DNA of 64,000 nucleotides from Orientallactaga sibirica (lineage: Eukaryota; Chordata; Mammalia; Rodentia; Dipodidae). Location of the stretch: assembly GCA_036365145.1 (NCBI GenBank), contig JAEOAD010000015.1, positions 2,827,501 to 2,891,500 on the forward strand, read 5' to 3'. Numbering within the stretch: position 1 is the stretch's first letter; the number at the start of each line of letters is the position of its first letter. The notes under the pieces were generated by a model that was not told where the DNA came from, ran no database searches, and was given only the letters and a program-made list of their open reading frames with translations. Both the position numbers and the translations under genes were made by a program. Of the stretch, positions 51,892 to 63,076 are shown piece after piece.

Positions 51892-52582
51892 GTGCTGAGG
51901 CAGCCATGGATGCAGATGTCTTGGGCCTAACCAACATGTCTCAGGGTCCCAGTAAGACTGTGGGGTACTCAGGGTAGGGGCCCAGTCATGCATCAGACAA
52001 GGGCATTCATGCCTGAAAAAAAAGAAGGATATGGTTTACTGGGAGAAGAGGAGGAAGAACAATGAGGCAGCTAAGATGTCCTGGGAAAAGCAACGTCTAA
52101 ATAATGTGGCCATTGAGGGCAGGCTGACAACATTGCTGGAGGAGAATGCTGTTTTAAGGGCTGAGTTATAAGAACTCAAGCTTCGATTTGGTCTCCTGCC
52201 ACCTATGGCTGGACTCCAGACTTTGCCTTTGCAGGCCTGACTGCGGGAGTCTTCCTGGACTGAGGACCCTCACTCACAGGCTGAACCATTCTTGTCTCTG
52301 CCTGGTTCCTCCAGCTGCCTCTTGAGGTCATATACCCTGGATTCTGTGATTCCAGGATGGTGGGGCTGCATAGTGGCTCATGGATGGCCTGGCCTTGCTG
52401 CTTCCCCTGGGTTCTTGATGGAATCTGAGCCCCTAACCCCCATAGCTGATAGGACCTTTCACACTGTACTTCCAGCTGCTCTATATGCTTGTTACTTTTT
52501 GGATGAGAATGTGGGACCCACACCAGATCTCAAGCCTTGCTGTGGCTGTGGTCACCCATGTTCACTGGATACCATTTCATAG
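51892..52582 (+). pseudogene. NFILZ: NFIL3-like bZIP gene (NFILZ-like), inactivated
   Basis: An ATG at 51906 opens a frame that stops at 51975-51977. In another frame, from 52008 on, the text reads into a bZIP basic region at about 52022-52100: KKDMVYWEKRRKNNEAAK, then MSWEKQRLNNVA. The YW-KRRKNNEAAK signature is that of NFIL3/E4BP4 and its relative NFILZ, which bind DNA as leucine-zipper dimers; plain PAR bZIPs (DBP, HLF, TEF) have a different basic region. The zipper follows (TTLLEENAVLRAEL), then a stop at 52169-52171, a short tail LKLRFGLLPP, a stop at 52238-52240, and an open C-terminal part to the stop at 52580-52582. Lesions: two early stops, an extra A in an A8 run near 52016-52023, two later stops, and loss of three basic-region arginines/lysines to M, W and Q. 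The acceptor-like site upstream and the absence of a poly-A tail suggest an in-place gene copy rather than a processed pseudogene. NFILZ versus another NFIL3 paralogue is my best judgement. Confidence 0.72.
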
Positions 52583-52960
52583 GGCCCTCAGATATGTTAC
52601 TGACACCCTCTAGAGATCACATGGGGTTTTCCCTGGGCTGTACTGTCCTGCCCCAGCCATTAGTCCTAAGTGTCTGGGTTATCCCTCCCAGCCCCATAAA
52701 CTGTGCATCAAATCCCAAGCATTGAGCAGGTTATACTGAGGTTGAGAAGTTGGCCAGGGACGTCTCTGAGGGCTTGCCCTGGGCAGGCTCAATCTGCAAT
52801 GGGGTGATTAGGATTAAATATGGTTTTGTCTAGGGGATGAATGGCTTGCCTTTGACTTGCTCCCAGGATTGGGCAAGGCCCATAGGAAGCAGGGGGGTTG
52901 CTCTGACTGGGAGGGTGTACCTCTTGGTATCCAGACTAGGCCTCTAGGTGAAAAATGATT
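52583..52960 (+). other. Downstream flank of the bZIP pseudogene
   Basis: Balanced, single-copy sequence, perhaps former 3' UTR. No AATAAA close to the stop codon and no repeat recognised. Confidence 0.4.
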
Positions 52961-52989
52961 ATATATATATAATACTTGTGGTTGTCATA

Positions 52990-53262
52990 TTTTCCCTCTC
53001 ATTCATCCTTTCATCCATCAGCTAGCTACCCACCCATCCATCCACTCATCAATTCATCTATCTATCTACTCACAGTATTTCAATCCACCCATCATTTCCA
53101 TATAGCTATCCACTCAATCTTTATCTTTCTAGCCATCCATCCATTCTTTCATCTATTCATCCTTTCACACACCTGCCCATTCATTTACTCAACTTTCATC
53201 TACTCATTCTTTACTTCTTTCTTTCCTCCATCCCTCCATCCTTTCCTTCAATCACCCATTCT
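52990..53262. repeat. Degenerate (ATCC)n array
   Basis: CCCACCCATCCATCCACTCA-type tetranucleotide array, the same motif as 49981-50195 on the other strand. The 125-codon frame over it is compositional. Confidence 0.88.
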
Positions 53263-54860
53263 GTGCTCATTTGTCTTCATTTTCTCACTTATTTATTTAC
53301 AATCAATTGTGGCCTTTCCAGTGTGTTCATTTTTTGATTCTCTTTGTATTTAGCTTAGTTACAAGTATGATCACACCTCTCTGTGGGTTAGCATGAGGGC
53401 TGAGGAGAGACCTACTGAGAGCCATACTGACAGAAAGCAATGTCTCAGGGTGTCTGAATCCTGAATTCTTGGGGTGTGTGGTGAGACTTTAGTGCTCTGG
53501 CTTCTCCTGGGTTTTTTCTGGAGATTCACATGTCTCAAGAGTATCCTGAGAAGGCTGGAAGGAAAGCTTGCCTGGGAGATGTGGCCTAGGCCTGTTTCTT
53601 CCTATCCAGTGTCCATCGCTGGAAGGGGGGGGGGGTCAAGGGGAAGTTCTAGTTGGCAAATCTCATAGAAAGACCTGTAAAATATGCAATTCAAAGATTT
53701 TACACATCAGAGGAGGCTCCAAGAGTCTACTGCTGAGTGTCACTTTGTACTTGCACATTTGTAGGGATAGAGAGTTCACTTCCTCCCAAGCTACTTCATT
53801 TGTGATTCCTTCTCTTGAGTGCAAAACTACTTTTTACAAACTTCTACCTTTGACTTTGCTGTTAATACTGGGAAGCACTGAGATCTCATCTCTTTCCCTA
53901 GTCTTGGGAATAGCTGGCTTGATGGAAGAAGACTTCACTTCCTGGTCTACATAAAGTGGAGTCCACCATTCTTGCCAATGGTTTAAGGACTGAACCTCAT
54001 TTATTCTGTACACAGCTAGTCATACACTCTTTGGTCCACAGCAATACCAAATACTAATTCTTCTCACTTCTTTATTTCCTTTCAGGGACTTCTCATCTTC
54101 TGATTCACTCTGTGATGTTTTAGAAGCAATATCCTTTCATTTTTCAAAATTACTTACTGGCTTTTTCTTTTTTCTTTCTTTTTGCCAATGCTGTTTACAG
54201 ATGATGGCTCCAGGAACTGAATATAAATGATTTATTCATTCATCAAGTATATATTTTCAACAAATAGCTTTTACGATGGGTCAGAAGGGAGTTGAATGAA
54301 GGAAATAGTCATTCAGATAGAGTTTGTGGAAAGAGAAACTCAAATCAATGTCTAGAGCATTGATCCAAGATATGTCCATGAGTCTACTGTGCTGGGTCCT
54401 GGGTCCATATGTGTGGCGTCTGTTCCCTGAGAGATACTGGAAAGCTTGTTTCATCCCTGTGATCCCCTAGAAGCTGTGTCATAAAAGTTCCAGAGCTACT
54501 TCCCATCCTGGGGTATCTAGGTAACCCTTGTGCTATGTGTTAGATTCACGATTGCTTTGGGGAATAAACTTGAGAACATTGTGCTACCACATATTACTTT
54601 TCATCTCATTCATCCTTCTATGCTTGTGAAATTTTTTTTGATAAAAATTCATAAAATTCTCTTTCTGCTTCAGATGTATCTGGTCTATTTAGACTATTTA
54701 ATAAACATGCAGTAAAAGTTTCTGCCTGTTTCAGCTGGTGACTTCAAGTGAGTGGAAGATAGTGATGTGGTTACATTTTCCTATCATGTCTACAAGGTTT
54801 CTCAGACACACCCTGTCTGAACCATTGTCATGTGGATTCTCCACACTCAAACTGTAATTC
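53263..54860. other. Single-copy DNA, no gene supported
   Basis: About 1.6 kb without a named repeat. A G10 run lies near 53625. A 128-codon frame at 53568-53954 has no recognisable domain and no good exon boundaries. Confidence 0.4.
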
Positions 54861-54862
54861 CT

Positions 54863-54914
54863 GAACCATAGTCAACAGCCTCACCCTGGAGCTTATTAGA
54901 AACGCAGAAACTTG
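54863..54914 (+). mobile_element. MER5A-like DNA transposon fragment
   Basis: CCTGGAGCTTATTAGAAACG followed by CAGAAACTTGAG, a conserved MER5A word. Confidence 0.55.
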
Positions 54915-55145
54915 AGGGCTGGGAAGATAAAGTGGATAAAATGCTTGCCCTGCAAGCATGAGGACCAAAGTTCAGATATCCAGCAGCTGCATAAATACTG
55001 GGTGGGTGTGGCTGGCTTTTTGTTATCCCAGAGCATGGGGATCCCTGGAGTCAACTGCTTAGCTACACTAGCCCAATCAGTGAGCTTTGGGGTCAGAGGC
55101 CCTGTTTCAGTAAATAAGGTGAAGAGTGATTAAAGAAGACACTTG
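54915..55145 (+). mobile_element. B4A/RSINE1 SINE
   Basis: GGGCTGGGAAGATAAAGTGG, CTTGCCCTGCAAGCATGAGG, GCCCAATCAGTGAGCTTTGG, GTGAAGAGTGATTAAAGAAG. Confidence 0.85.
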
Positions 55146-55355
55146 CCTTTAATCCCAGCCAGGCATGGTGGCACATGAGCCATAGTTTAATCAGCCCAGC
55201 ACTCAAAAAACTGGGAGACAGAGGTCCACACACATGGATGGATCTACATACATGTGAACCTTCATTCACACCACACACACACACACACACACACACCAAA
55301 CAAAGGAGAAAAATATGAGTTTGAGGCCACCTTTTTTTTTTTTGAGACAACAGAT

Positions 55356-55395
<40 letters not shown>

Positions 55396-55480
55396 AAGAA
55401 TTGCTGTGTGCAATGTCATGTGTGCCTGAGCTAGAGTGATCCCATGGAACCTGGAGAATTCAAAAACTAAGTAATCTCTC
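55146..55480. mobile_element. Mosaic of SINE pieces, (AC)n and (GA)n
   Basis: B1 words (CCAGGCATGGTGGCACATGA, GAGTTTGAGGCCACC, CTGAGCTAGAGTGATCCC) broken by (AC)n at 55268-55297 and by a T-run plus (GA)n at 55333-55400, the tail of an inserted minus-strand SINE. Confidence 0.6.
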
Positions 55481-55579
55481 CAAAAAAATAGGCCAAAAAA
55501 AAAAAATTGAAAGACAGGTATTTGACATTGACTTCTGGTTCCATAGTGAGCATGTGGGGATCAAAGAAAACATCTCCTC

Positions 55580-55690
55580 CCACCTTGTTTGAGGAGGGTC
55601 TCTCTTGTTGTTTACACTGGGAAGGCCAGACAAACTGGCCCATGAGCTTCAGGATTCTCTGCCTCCCAGATCCATAGCATTGGGACATAC
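55580..55690 (-). mobile_element. B3/RSINE1-like fragment
   Basis: GAGGAGGGTCTCTCTTGTTG, CAGGATTCTCTGCCTCCCAG. Confidence 0.5.
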
Positions 55691-56017
55691 ATCACTTTGA
55701 ACCTTCATTCATACGTTGAACTACTGACATCACACAGAACACACACACACACACACATGGGGGAATAGAACAACACTCCCTTCTCCCCAAACAAAGGAAG
55801 AAAAACTTTGTTGATAAAAACAGATGTGGCTTTAGCATGTGGGTCACAGTTTGTTGATCTCAGGCTTCTAGAGGCATCAACAATGGTTCCACTAATCATA
55901 AATTTGCTTTTATGTTTGTCAACATTTGTTTTGTTTCTTTTTAAGTCTTGGAGATGCTTTGAACACAAGTGCTAGGACTATTCTTTCTCTCTCAGAACAT
56001 CTCCTCAGACACATAAA
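55691..56017. other. Unassigned DNA with (AC)n
   Basis: (AC)n at 55739-55757. The rest not recognised. Confidence 0.4.
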
Positions 56018-56082
56018 AAGGCAGTCTCACTCTAGCCCAGGCTGACCTGGAATTAACCAAGGCGTGGCGCCACCACGCCTGG
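56018..56082 (-). mobile_element. B1 with large internal deletion
   Basis: CTCACTCTAGCCCAGGCTGA joins after GGAATT almost directly to GCGCCACCACGCCTGGCT; about 70 bp of the middle is missing. Confidence 0.8.
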
Positions 56083-56084
56083 CT

Positions 56085-56365
56085 ATATAATGTATTTTAA
56101 ATACACCCCCCCCCTCATTACCTACTTTTGATCCTCTTTTCTGTCCCTCTTCCACTGAATCCCTTCTTCCTAACTCATCTCTTTTCTACTTTGCTGTCTT
56201 CTTTCCTTGTGCATTTGTGTGACCCACTGAGCAATGGGTTGGGGATTATTTACAGAGCAGCAGTGTACTTTTGCCAAAAGCTCTTCAGGGAGAGATGAAG
56301 GCCTCATGTTTTACTTCACTATCTATGATGGAATGTTGATGAGCCCAATATTATATAGTTAATGA
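56085..56365 (-). mobile_element. Older L1 (Lx-like) 3' UTR
   Basis: TATAATGTATTTTAAATACA, CCCTCTTCCACTGAATCCCT, GGGGATTATTTACAGAGCAG, CTATGATGGAATGTTGATGA. Confidence 0.65.
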
Positions 56366-56419
56366 CAGTCACTGCCAACATTTGGTTTTAATGGGCCTTT
56401 GTGTGTATTGTACATGTTC

Positions 56420-56600
56420 ATGCATGTATACATGTGTGTGCGCATATCCAGGTGTGTGCAGATATCATTGTGTGTGGTTAAGGTTGGCATCAGGTGTATT
56501 CCTCAATAATTCTCCTCCATATATTTTGACATAGTGAACCCAGAGTTTACCAGTTCAGCCAGAGTAGCTAGCCAGCAAATCCCCTGGCTCTTCTTTCCCA
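56420..56600 (-). mobile_element. B4A-like SINE
   Basis: GTGAACCCAGAGTTTACCAG, TTCAGCCAGAGTAGCTAGCC, CCTGGCTCTTCTTTCCCAGC. Diverged. Confidence 0.6.
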
Positions 56601-57029
56601 GCAAAAGGATTATTATTGCATTTGATGTTTCTTTTAACTGAGTTTAAGTAGTGTTTTTACTGGTCATTTTGTGTCAATTTCCTTCTTGAGGGAGGGTCTG
56701 AGGCACTTGCCTGCAAAGCCCCAGGTCCTGACTTTGAAAACATTTCAGACCAGAAATCTCAGCCTCCATGTTGATTTGAATGATACATGGTTGGACTAGC
56801 TGTATTTTGATGGTGTGCCTTTGATGTTTCCTGATTTTTAGGGCTTTTGTGTCATTATTGAGGGGCCCCAGGCTGACTTTGAATTTGAATACAACACACA
56901 CCCTTAGGGATTTGGGCTGTATTCAATTATTTATTAGTGTTATTTATTAGTATTATTTAATAGCCACTCTTGCATAAATACTTTGTGCTGGTTTTTAATT
57001 GAATGTCTATATTGCTCAGCTGAATTTTA
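56601..57029. other. Unassigned DNA with a SINE scrap
   Basis: GGCACTTGCCTGCAAAGCCC at 56701 is a Dip-like SINE scrap. Nothing else recognised. Confidence 0.4.
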
Positions 57030-57227
57030 GAATTTGCCAGTAATTTGCTCCACCCAGTCTACTACAATATTGAATAGCAGGCAAATTCAACACCTAGGGT
57101 CATGTCTGTTTGACTTGGAGTATAAGAGCTACACCAGACACCTTGAACTTCTACACTGAAGGTATATAATTTACATGACTAAGAACATTGCAGATAATTA
57201 GAAAATCCAAGCATCAAATTAAGTCAA
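57030..57227 (+). mobile_element. L1 5' UTR (proximal part)
   Basis: AGGCAAATTCAACACCTAGG, CTGAAGGTATATAA, TAATTAGAAAATCCAAGCAT: colinear with the reverse complement of 19241-19480. The distal promoter part is absent, so the copy is 5'-truncated here. Confidence 0.7.
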
Positions 57228-58480
57228 GATGAAAAAATCTGTACATTATAGTACAAGAAACACAAAACTCAATACAATCCAACCAAAAATTATAAATCCA
57301 TCAGAAATGACCTCCAGTAAGACTGCTTTAGATGAAATGCCTGAACAAGATTTAAAAAAAAATGATTCTGGAGCTGGGTGTGGTGGTGCACACCTTTAAT
57401 ACCAGCACTCGGGAGGCAGAGGTAGAGGATTACTGTGAGTTTGAGGCCACCCTGAGACTACAAAGTGAATTCCAGGTCACCCTGAGCTAGAGTGAGACCC
57501 TACCTCGGAAAAAAAAAAAAAAAAAAAAAAATTCTATTTGCAAAGACAGAAAAAAAGAAATGAAAGGAATTAAAGAAGAAAACAAACTTCTGAAGGAATT
57601 CCAAGAAAATACAGGAAACCAACTTCATGAAATAAGGTCAATACATGATATGTGTAAGGAAATAGAAATAATGAAAAAAATATCAATCAGAAACACTAGA
57701 AATGAAAAACAGAGTATGTCAAATAGGAAACTGTAAAAAGTCTCACTAGTAGAATGGCTAAGGAGAGGACACAATATCTAAACTAGAAGACCAGGTGGCA
57801 GATCTAATACAGTCCAACAAAGAGAAAGACAAAATAATAGAAAGGCATGAATGGGCATTTCAAGACATTCAAGACACTATGAAGAGATCAAACATAAGAA
57901 TTCAGGGCATAGTAGAAGGAGAAGAATTTGACTCCAAAGTCATATAGCAGATATTTTCAACAAAATTATAGAATAAAACTTCCCCAAATTGGGAAAAAGA
58001 TGCTAATGCAGATACAGGAAACCTTTAGAATACCAAACAGACAAAACCTAGAAAGAAACTCTTCTTGCCATATTATAATTAAACTAAAAACACACAAACC
58101 AAAGAAAATATATTGAAAGCAGTTAGAGAGAAAAATTGAGTCACATACAAAGGCCAGCCCATCAGGATAACAGGAGATTACTCAACATAAACTTTAAAAG
58201 CCAGAAGGGCTTAGAAGGATGTATTTCAAGTTCTGAAAGATAACAACTATCAACCAAGATTAATTTATCCAGCAAAGCTATCCATCCAAATAGATGGAGA
58301 AATAAGGACTTTCCACAACAAAAGTAGGCTAAAGGAATACATGAAGACTAAGCCAGATCTACAGAAAATACTTGAAAAGATCCTCCATGCTGAAGAGAAA
58401 GAAAACACACACATAAGGAACCTGGAAAAAACAAACCATACTCAAATAATAGTTAATGCAAGTGGCTAAAGGTAAAACCA
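57228..58480 (+). pseudogene. LINE-1 ORF1, decayed, with B1 insertion
   Basis: ORF1 with the coiled-coil region (Lys/Glu-rich, 57540-57720), IRIQGIVEGEE-type words near 57897, FRIPNRQNLERNSSCHIIIK at 58020-58080 and the RNA-binding C-terminus to about 58480. Stops and frameshifts throughout. A B1 is inserted at 57370-57530. Confidence 0.88.
57370..57530 (+). mobile_element. B1 SINE in L1 ORF1
   Basis: GAGCTGGGTGTGGTGGTGCA, CACTCGGGAGGCAGAGG, A22 tail. AAAAATGATTCTGG before, AAAAATTCTATTTG after. Confidence 0.94.
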
Positions 58481-58970
58481 AAAGAACTACAAAATAAGAA
58501 GAATGGCAAGAATAAAGAAAATAAATAAATAAAATAAAAAGAAAGAAATCAACCTTTCAATAATAACTCTTAATATCAATGGCCTCAATTCCCCAACCAA
58601 AAGACACAATTTACAGACTGGGTTAAAAAGCAGGATCCTTCTATTTGTTGCCTTCAAGAAACTCAGCTTTCCACAAAAATGGACAATATCTTAGGGTGAA
58701 AGGTTGGAAAATGGTGTTTCAAACAAATGGTTCAAGAACACAAGCAGGTATCACTATCCCAATATCTTACAGTGGAGAGTTCAAACCAACATTAGTTAGG
58801 AAAGATAAAGAAGGTCGCTTTATATTGATTAAAGGAATATTCCATCAGGAGAGGACATTACAATTCTAAACATATATGCACCTAACATAGGGGCTCCCAA
58901 TTTCATCAAGCAAACACTATTAGAAATAAGGTCACAGATAACACCAAACACAGTTGTAATGGGGAGAATA
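58163..58970 (+). repeat. L1 internal duplication, first unit
   Basis: ORF1 C-terminal plus ORF2 N-terminal sequence. The word AAACTTTAAAAGCCAGAAGG starts at 58189 here and at 58990 in the next unit. Confidence 0.85.
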
Positions 58971-58972
58971 AC

Positions 58973-59770
58973 AGCAGATTTCTTGACACAAACTTTAAAA
59001 GCCAGAAGGCTTGGAATGATGTATTCCAAGTTCTGAAAGATAACAACTGTCAAACAAGATTATTTTATCCTGAAAACCTATCTACCCAATTTGATGGAGA
59101 ATTAAGGACATTCCACAACAAAAACAGGTTAAAGGAATTTATGACAACTAAACCAGCTCTACAGAAAATACTTGAAAGAATCCTTTACACTGAAGAGAAA
59201 GCAAAACACAACAGGAGGAATTAGGAAAAAATAAACCATACTCAAATAACAGTTAAAACAAGTGAGTAAAGGAAAAAAGGAAGCACTACAAAACAAGAAG
59301 AATGGTGAGAATAAATACATACCTTTCAATAATAATTCTTAATATCAATGTCCTCAATGCCTCAACCAAAAGACACATGCTTGCAGACTGGACTAAAAAC
59401 ACAGGATCCTCTCTCAATAAAAGATAGACACTGTTTTAGGGTGTCTAAGGATGGAGAACTGTATTTCAAGAAAATGGTTCAAGAACACAAGCAGGGTTGC
59501 TATCCTAATATCTGATAGGATAGACTTCAACCCAACATTAGTGAGGAAAGATAAAGAAGGTTATTTTATACTGATTAAAGGAATACTCCAACAGGAGGAC
59601 ATCACAATCCTAAGTTTATATGCACCTAACATGGGGGGTCCCAATTTTATCAAAGAAACACTATCAGACTTAAGGTCACAGATAACATCAAACACAATTG
59701 TAGTGGGTGACTTCAGTACTGCACTCTCATCAATTGACAGGTCATCCTGGCAAAAAAATAAACAGAGAGA
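58973..59770 (+). repeat. L1 internal duplication, second unit
   Basis: Repeats the preceding unit in the same orientation at an offset of about 801 bp, then continues into the rest of ORF2. The junction lies near 58968-58975. Confidence 0.85.
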
Positions 59771-59786
59771 CATCCGGATTAAATGA
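59451..59786 (+). pseudogene. L1 ORF2 endonuclease fragment
   Basis: 111-codon open piece with YFILIKGILQQEDITILSLY and VVGDFSTALSSIDRSSWQ, the core of the L1 endonuclease. Part of the decayed ORF2. Confidence 0.92.
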
Positions 59787-62384
59787 TGTCATGGAACAAA
59801 TGGACCCAACAGATATACACAGAACATTCCATCCAAATGCATAGAATATACATTTTTCTCAGCAGCACATGGAACATTCTCCAAAATAGACCATATATTA
59901 GGACACAAAGCAAATCTTAACAAATTCAGGACAATTGAAATAATCCCTTGTACTCTATCTGACCACAAGAAAAACTATGGAGCATACACATATTCATGGA
60001 GATTAAACAGTACACTATTGAATGATGAATATGGCATTGAAGACATCAAAAAGAAAATTAAAAAATTCATAGAATCAAATGATGATGAGAATACAACATA
60101 CCAAAACCTTTGGGACACAATGAAGGCAGTCCTAAGTAAATAGCTTTAAGTGCCTGTATTAAGAAATTAGAGAGCTCACAAGTAAACAATTTAATGCTTC
60201 ACCTTAAGGCCTTGGAAAAAGAAGAAAGTAAACCAAAAATCAGTAGACAGGAAGAAATAATTATTAGGGCATAAATCAATGAAATAGAAACAAAATATAA
60301 TTTAAAGATTCAATGAAACAAAGAGTTGGTTCTTTGAAGGGTTAATAAACCCTTAGCAAATATGACCAGAAGAAAGAGAAAAGAGACAAAAATTAATAAA
60401 ATTAGAGATGAAAAAAGCATCATTACAACAGATACCAAAGAGATTCAGAAACAACCTTCAAGAATTATGCCTCTAAGTTTGAAAACCTGAAAGAAATGGA
60501 TGATTTCCTTGATTCATATGACCTACCAAAATTAAATCAAGAGGTGGTAAGCCATTTAAATAGACCTATAACAAGCACAGATATCCAAGCAGTTATAAAA
60601 AGTTTCCCATCTAAAAAAAGTCCAGGCCCAGATGGATTTTACCAGACCTTCAAGTAAGAACTAACACCACTGCTTCCCAAGCTTTTCCATACAATAGAAG
60701 AGGAAGGAATTCTACTAAACTCCTTCTATAAAGCCAGCATCACCCTGATACCAAAAACAAACAAAGAACAAAAGAAGAAAATTACAGACCAATCTCCCCC
60801 ATGAACATAGATGCAAAAATTCTCAACAAAATATTGGCAAACAGAATACAAGAATATATCAGAACGATTATTCACTCAACCAAGTAGACTTTATCCCAGA
60901 CATGCAGGGATGGTTCAACATACACAAATTGATAAATGTACTACACTGTATAAATGGACTGAAAGACAAAAATCACATGATCATCTTAGTACATGAAGAA
61001 GGGGCATTTGACAAAATCCAATATCCCTTCATGTTAAAAGTCCTATAAGAAACTGGGAATATAAGGAACATATCTCACCATAATAAAATCTTTTTATGAC
61101 AAACCTACAGCCAACATAATACTAAATGGGAAAAACTTGAAGCTTTTCCACTAAATTCAGGAACAAGACAGGGATGTCCACTGTTCACAGTTTTATTTAC
61201 TATAGTACTGGAAGTCTTAGCTATAGCATTAAGGCAAGACACTCATAAAAGGGATATGAATTGGAAAGGAAGAGATCAAATTATAATCATTGCAGATGAC
61301 ATGATTCTATATATAACAGACCCTAAAGATTCTGCCAGCAAAATATTAGAGCAGATAAACACTTTCAGCAATGTAGCAGGTCACCACATAAACACAGAAA
61401 TCAGTAGCTTTTCTATGTACTAACAACAAACATGCAGAGGATGAAATCAGGGAATACCTCCCATTCCCAATTGCCTCAAAAAAAGAAGTGTCTTGGAATA
61501 AACTTAATGAAGGAAGTGAAGGATCTCTACAATGAGAACATTAAAACACTCAAGATAGAAATTACAGAAGATACTAGGAAATGAAAAGACATCCTATGTT
61601 CTTGGATTGAAAGAATCAATATTGTGAAAATGTCAACCTTACCAAAAGCAATCTATATTTAATGCATTTTCCATTAAAATTTCAGTGGCATTCTTCACAG
61701 AAATAGAAAAAACAATTCTAAAATTCATTTGGAAGCACAAAAAACCTTGAATAGCCAAAACAATTTTGAGCAACAAAAATAAGCCTGGTGGTATCACCAT
61801 ACCTGATTTTAAGCTATATTACAAAGCCATGGTAACAAAAACAGCATGGTACTGGCACAAGACACTCATGTAAATCAATAGAAGAGAAGAAAGGATCCAG
61901 ATGTTAATCCAGGCAGCTACAGCCATCTGATTTTTGACAAAAATGCCAAAAATATTCATTGGAGAAAAGACAGCCTCTTCAATAGGTGGTGCTGGGAAAA
62001 TTGGTTATCTATATGTAGAAGGATGAAAATAGATCCTTGTCTTTCTCCATCACAAGATTCAAGTCCAAGTGGATCAGGGACCTTAATATCAGACCTGAAA
62101 CTCTGAAATTTCTAGAGGAAGAGGTAGGGGAAACCATTATATTGGCATAGGGAATTACTTTCTGAATATAACCCCAATTACTCACGAAATAACACAACTA
62201 ATCAACCACTGGGATCTCACTAAATTACAAAGCTTTTGGACAGCAAAGGACACTGTGAATAGAGCAAAGAGGCAACCTGCAAATGGGAGAAAATCTTTGC
62301 CAGCTACACATATGACAGAGGATTAATATCCAGAATATATAAAGAACTAAAAAAACAAACAAACAACCCAATTTAAAAATGGGC

Positions 62385-62515
62385 TAAGAGCTGGGTGTGG
62401 TGGTGCATGCTTTTAATCCCAGCACTCAGGAGGCAGAGGTAGGAGAATTGCTGTGAGTTTAAGGCCATCCTGAGACTCCACAGTGAATTCTGAGCTACAG
62501 TGAGACCCTAACTTG

Positions 62516-62550
<35 letters not shown>
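62385..62550 (+). mobile_element. B1 SINE in L1 ORF2
   Basis: GAGCTGGGTGTGGTGGTGCA, CCCAGCACTCAGGAGGCAG, a small deletion near GAATTCTGAGCTAC, A32 tail. GGGCTAAG before and after. Confidence 0.93.
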
Positions 62551-62553
<3 letters not shown>

Positions 62554-62640
62554 TAAGGAACTAAATAGAGAGTTCTCATTGGAAGAAATACAGATGGCAT
62601 GTAAACATCTAAAAAGTGTTCTATCAAGAAAAGAAATGGA

Positions 62641-62925
62641 AGGGCTGGAGAGATGGCTTAGCGGTTAAGGCGCCTGCTTGCTAAGCCTAAGAACCCGGTT
62701 CCAATCTCCAGGTCCCACGTTTAACCAGATGCAAAGTGACACAAGGGTGCAATGCCACACTTGACCACAAGAGGGCACGTGCATCTAGATTTTATTCATA
62801 GCAGCTGAGAGACTGCTGGTGCGCCCATCTCTATCTGTCTCCTTCTCCCTCTCCCTCTGTCTCTCTCTGTGTCTCTATCCAAAAATTAAAAAAAAATTAT
62901 AATAAAAAAATTTAAAGAAAAGAAA
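62641..62925 (+). mobile_element. tRNA-derived SINE, long subfamily
   Basis: GGGCTGGAGAGATGGCTTAG, extra block GTGACACAAGGGTGCAATGC/CCACAAGAGGGCACGTG, CT-rich part. GAAAAGAAATG occurs before and after as target duplication. Confidence 0.93.
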
Positions 62926-62929
62926 TGAT

Positions 62930-63076
62930 GGGCTGGAGGGATGGCTTAGCTGTTCAGGCATTTGTGTGCAAAGCCAAAGGACCCATGTAAGCCAGATGCC
63001 TGAGAGGCCCATGCATCTGGAGTTTGTTTGCATTGGCTGGAGGTGCTGGTGTGCCCATTCTCTCTATATGCCTCTC
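62930..63076 (+). mobile_element. tRNA-derived SINE (Dip-like), 3'-truncated
   Basis: GGGCTGGAGGGATGGCTTAG, TGTAAGCCAGATGCCTGAGA, GTGCTGGTGTGCCCATTCTC. It stops in the CT part and passes into L1 ORF1. Confidence 0.85.

Larger units (their letters stand above)
58530..62640 (+). pseudogene. LINE-1 ORF2, decayed and rearranged
   Basis: The endonuclease is read twice: at 58640-58960, and again after a second ORF1 C-terminus at 59420-59790 (VAILISDRIDF, LIKGILQQEDITIL, VVGDFSTALSSIDRSS). The RT follows at 60540-61330, with IADDMIL at about 61285-61310 so the catalytic aspartate pair is kept, unlike the minus-strand copy. The C-terminal region runs to 62640 with [17 protein letters not shown] and [19 protein letters not shown] words. 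Many stops and frameshifts. The 3' UTR is missing. Confidence 0.92.

Noticed and set aside
51892..52582. A functional bZIP gene with sequencing errors
   Set aside because: There are at least four separate lesions plus loss of basic-region residues. One base error could not explain this.
52976..53353. 125-codon Ser/His/Pro-rich frame
   Set aside because: Translation of the degenerate ATCC array.
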